A stretch of 55,566 nucleotides of DNA from Ktedonobacteraceae bacterium (lineage in GTDB: Bacteria > Chloroflexota > Ktedonobacteria > Ktedonobacterales > Ktedonobacteraceae): positions 1 to 55,566 of the forward strand of contig DASRBN010000043.1 of NCBI GenBank assembly GCA_035653615.1. The letters are read 5' to 3'. The notes under the pieces were generated by a model. That model ran no database searches, was not told the origin of the DNA, and worked only from the letters and a program-made list of their open reading frames with translations. Of this stretch, positions 52,909-55,566 are shown piece after piece. The position numbers were made by a program, and so were the translations under genes. Every line of letters starts with the position of its first letter. Position 1 is the first letter of the stretch.

Positions 52909-53380
52909 AAATTCTCACTCTGGAGAGATAGAGTACATAGTGGCGATTGGTGAGACAATGCTCGCTGCTATACCGAATTTAGGCTCTTCCGCTTTGTAGT
53001 ACCCAGCAATAAAGCGAAAATGGCGTAGCGGGCGTGATAAGATGGACTACACCAAATTCAACATGTTGGGGATGAGTTTGGAAGGAATTGTCCCTCATTA
53101 TAGCTCTGCACTGGTTTCTAGGTAGATCTACACAATAGCTGGGCATACGACCTTGGCTCAACATACTGCCAGCGGGTGCGTCCAGAACTGAAAGGGCTGT
53201 GCAGGAGCGCTGGATACGTGTTGTAGCAGGTGAGGGGCGCTTGCCATATCTACTCCCGAAGCGAGCGTTCACAGGCAGGCGTTTTCCAACATCAACGGCC
53301 TCTTACCTTGACATCAACGAATCGCCCGACCTATGAACGCACGGATACATACTGCGGCTGCGTTAAGCAGAGCAGTCGTA
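52909..53380. other. Gene-free stretch
   Basis: No gene is seen; a 97-residue minus-strand frame has no ribosome site and no family resemblance. Confidence 0.35.
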
Positions 53381-54166
53381 TTAACTTGTGACCGGGTAGT
53401 TGGCAGCGCCTTTATGTTGCGTTGATGGCGCGGAATACTTCCGAATTAGTTTTGATAGAAGTTGCTCATGCTCTATAAGAAACTCTTCCGCTTCTTTAAC
53501 CTGCTCGATAGCAACTTCCTCCAATCCGAAGGATTCGAAAGCACTATCAATAGTCGACCTGGGGATCTGAACTATAGATGCGACGGCTGTTCGATTCACC
53601 ATAGCCTTGATCAGCGCTGCTCCGTCTAGTCTAATGGACCATAGCCGGTCATTAAAGAACTCTTGGCGGAATGCTGATATGTTTTCTGGATAATACAGTA
53701 TGGTCCGAAACTCAATTGGATCCAGTTCAGACCAAAGCTCCCACTTCCCACATGGGTAAACTGACTGGGGTAGAAATGCTTGCATCGGATTGTTGAAAAT
53801 GTCCTGGTATGTGTGAGATACATACCCAATCAGTACACTGAGAAAGTCGGGATCAAACGGAGAGAGTTTTATCCTCGTTTCGCATTCAAATGTCTCCGCG
53901 AACGACCTCATACGCGGACGATCATGAAGGAAGCGGGAAGCTGCGTAATCGCCTTCAAGTTCCTCCTGAACGGTACCCGTTTTGTAAATCCCTGTGCCGA
54001 TCTTTGCCAAACGCTTAATCTGGAAAAATGGGTGTCCATACATCCTGTGAAAATAAGCTGGCTCACGGTCGATCTGCGGAAAGAGAGAGCAGACCGCAGC
54101 GGAGGTATCTCTACCAGACATGATCAACAGTTTGTGCGCGAAGTAGATGTGAGTTAAGCTGTCCAT
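53381..54166 (-). CDS. Protein resembling zinc-dependent phospholipase C
   Basis: A 261-residue protein. Metal-ligand-like residues fall in the pattern of the zinc-dependent phospholipase C family: His6 and His11 in THIYFAHKL, Asp33 in PQIDREP, His40 and His45 in YFHRMYGHP, and His118 and Asp122 in SHTYQDIFNN. No signal peptide is seen, so it would act in the cytoplasm, which is odd for such an enzyme. AGGAGA precedes the ATG. The family call is by pattern only. Confidence 0.5.
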   Translation of the reverse strand: MDSLTHIYFAHKLLIMSGRDTSAAVCSLFPQIDREPAYFHRMYGHPFFQIKRLAKIGTGIYKTGTVQEELEGDYAASRFLHDRPRMRSFAETFECETRIKLSPFDPDFLSVLIGYVSHTYQDIFNNPMQAFLPQSVYPCGKWELWSELDPIEFRTILYYPENISAFRQEFFNDRLWSIRLDGAALIKAMVNRTAVASIVQIPRSTIDSAFESFGLEEVAIEQVKEAEEFLIEHEQLLSKLIRKYSAPSTQHKGAANYPVTS

Positions 54167-54228
54167 TAATCGTCTCCTTCTTGATTGGGCCGGAAGTCAC
54201 TTTAGCTGCAAGTTGCGCCTCTAGCTGT

Positions 54229-55203
54229 TTAGGCTCCAGTCGTTATGACATGATGCGGCGTCTCGCCCCTCGAGACGAGTAGCACATTCATGGCACACTG
54301 TTTTGTGATAAACTGCATCGCCTCCTTTGTCCTCCCCGCTATGTGTGGGGAGGAGACCACATTTGGTAACTGCAAAAGACTGTTTTCATGAGACGGGGGT
54401 TCGGGTTCAAAGACGTCTAAGCCTGCTCCAGCAATATTCCCCTCCGTCAGGGCACGATAGAGATCCGCTTCTTTAAGAACAGCGCCTCGCGAAACGTTTA
54501 TCAGCACGGATGATGGCTTCATCATCTGCAACAGGTCCATGCCGAACATTCCCTTAGTCTCATTTGTCAAAGGAACCGCCAGTCCCACAATATCTACTTG
54601 TCGAACCAAGTCAGTCACAGCCAGAAAAGAAACTTGCATCTCGCGCTCTTTCTCCGAGTCCAAGGGTTTGCGCTTGTAGTAAAAGACCTGCATGCCGAAA
54701 GGGATTGCCCGAGTGGCGATTGCGCATCCTATTTGCCCCAAACCAACGATACCCAATGACTTGCCATTTAACTCCCAGATTCCTTGCTCCATGAGTTGAG
54801 CTTGAACCCATTGCCCTGCGCGCATAGCCGAATCAGCCAAGCACAGTCTCTTGTAGAGGGCTAATAAGAGCGCAAAAAAATGTTCAGCTACCGCTATCGC
54901 ATTTCCGCCCTGCACATTGGCAACCCACACACCTCGTCGCCCCGCTGCTGATACATCAATCCCGTCGACTCCGGCACCCCATTTTTGAATAAGCTTTAGT
55001 TGTGGCCCCTGCGCTATTAACTGTTCTGAAATCTCCACTCCTGTCCAGATCAGGAAGTCGGCTTGTTCTAAAGCAGTGGAGATCGCCTTATACCGCTGAC
55101 CAGGTGTTAGCGAGACGATGTGTATGTCTGGTAAAAGTTCGGATAGTATTGGATAAGCTTCTCGAGCGAACTGCTCAGGCATTAAAAGAAGCAGTCTTTT
55201 CAT
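54229..55203 (-). CDS. D-2-hydroxyacid dehydrogenase
   Basis: A 324-residue NAD-dependent dehydrogenase of the D-isomer type. It has the Rossmann motif GLGQIGCAIA, catalytic Arg in INVSRGAVL, Glu in GLDVFEPEPP and His in SSPHIAGRT. It reduces or oxidises a 2-keto/2-hydroxy acid; 3-phosphoglycerate dehydrogenase is one possibility but the ACT domain is absent. The substrate is unknown. It ends 62 bases from the start of the phospholipase-like gene on the same strand. Confidence 0.88.
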   Translation of the reverse strand: MKRLLLLMPEQFAREAYPILSELLPDIHIVSLTPGQRYKAISTALEQADFLIWTGVEISEQLIAQGPQLKLIQKWGAGVDGIDVSAAGRRGVWVANVQGGNAIAVAEHFFALLLALYKRLCLADSAMRAGQWVQAQLMEQGIWELNGKSLGIVGLGQIGCAIATRAIPFGMQVFYYKRKPLDSEKEREMQVSFLAVTDLVRQVDIVGLAVPLTNETKGMFGMDLLQMMKPSSVLINVSRGAVLKEADLYRALTEGNIAGAGLDVFEPEPPSHENSLLQLPNVVSSPHIAGRTKEAMQFITKQCAMNVLLVSRGETPHHVITTGA

Positions 55204-55333
55204 AGCTCTCTTTGACCCCCTCTCGCGATCTATTAGGGCGCTAAGCGCTGTGTGAATTCAGCCGCATTGGAAAATGGACAACCGTAGTCGACAACAAGCT
55301 ATTAACGGGCCAGTTGTCTTTATCTTTTCTGAT

Positions 55334-55566
55334 TTAATTTTTCTTTATACGTCTCCATCTCGTAGTAGCCGGTTCTTTCTCTGTACTGCTCTTAGATCTT
55401 TCTTCTAACGTTTTCAGGAACTCTCGTATATCCGTGATCTGGCGTTGGATGCGGAGTTGACGCATACAGGTCAGCGCTTCTTCGGCCAGGCTAGCCGCCG
55501 ACTCCAGATCTCCGTCGGCTAACTTGAGCATGGCCTGGCCGAACTTGACGTAGCCGGTCCCCTCCA
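55334..55566 (-). CDS. C-terminus of a TPR-repeat protein
   Basis: The last about 77 residues of a protein that continues past the window edge. VKFGQAMLKLADGDLESAAS then LAEEALTCMRQ forms a TPR-type helix pair, and the tail ends EKEPATTRWRRIKKN. TPR proteins with an N-terminal HTH or kinase are common in this phylum. The first part is outside the window. Confidence 0.7.
   Translation of the reverse strand, partial: EGTGYVKFGQAMLKLADGDLESAASLAEEALTCMRQLRIQRQITDIREFLKTLEERSKSSTEKEPATTRWRRIKKN

Noticed and set aside
52979-53272. 97-residue minus-strand frame
   Set aside because: It shows no ribosome site, no motif and random-looking composition; a transposase remnant was considered but could not be supported.

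Overview
The window looks like chromosomal DNA of a Chloroflexota bacterium of the Ktedonobacteria type. This is an inference from gene style: paired membrane Ser/Thr kinases with C-terminal jelly-roll-like domains, YVTN and BNR propeller proteins, a CopD/YtkA cluster, a stand-alone cobalamin-binding methylmalonyl-CoA mutase subunit next to MeaB, and many dispersed palindromic intergenic repeats. No rRNA, tRNA or CRISPR array was recognised.

Bases 1-29,250 are core-like. The left edge holds the start of an IS66-type transposase. Then come a secreted matrixin-like protease, a lipoprotein, a small membrane protein, two tandem Ser/Thr kinases and an ABC exporter. A minus-strand surface/copper-type cluster follows (YVTN propeller, two BNR proteins, CopD-YtkA fusion, YtkA-like protein) with a NarL-type two-component system inside it. 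After an alpha/beta hydrolase there is a five-gene metal-uptake operon (binding protein, ATPase, two permeases, Fur-family regulator), RNase III, a membrane protein, an Eco57I/TaqI-like DNA methylase, the B12-binding mutase subunit and MeaB.

Bases about 29,700-50,700 form a defence-type island, more A+T rich in places and ending in an intact tyrosine recombinase. Its modules are: (a) DUF3800 protein, an unknown 179-aa protein, a RecQ-like helicase fused to a phosphoribosyltransferase, and a DprA-like protein; (b) an XPB-like helicase cut off before its DEAD/DEAH motif, with a palindromic repeat read through in frame; (c) three tandem CD-NTase-like (SMODS) nucleotidyltransferases converging on an S-4TM putative pore-forming effector, a CBASS-like arrangement and the most interesting system here; (d) a decayed tyrosine recombinase and a MITE-like element; (e) a minus-strand series of RecD2 helicase, an STM4504/Abi-C-like protein, an HTH protein with a leaderless promoter, a 605-aa protein with a nuclease-like motif, and an XRE-ImmA/IrrE regulator with a partner; a 57-aa one-helix membrane protein lies divergently.

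Bases 50,700-55,566 hold a DUF1045-like 2H phosphoesterase, a sugar-nucleotide epimerase, a phospholipase-C-like protein, a D-2-hydroxyacid dehydrogenase and the end of a TPR protein. All functions are read from motifs and family memory; no database search was possible.
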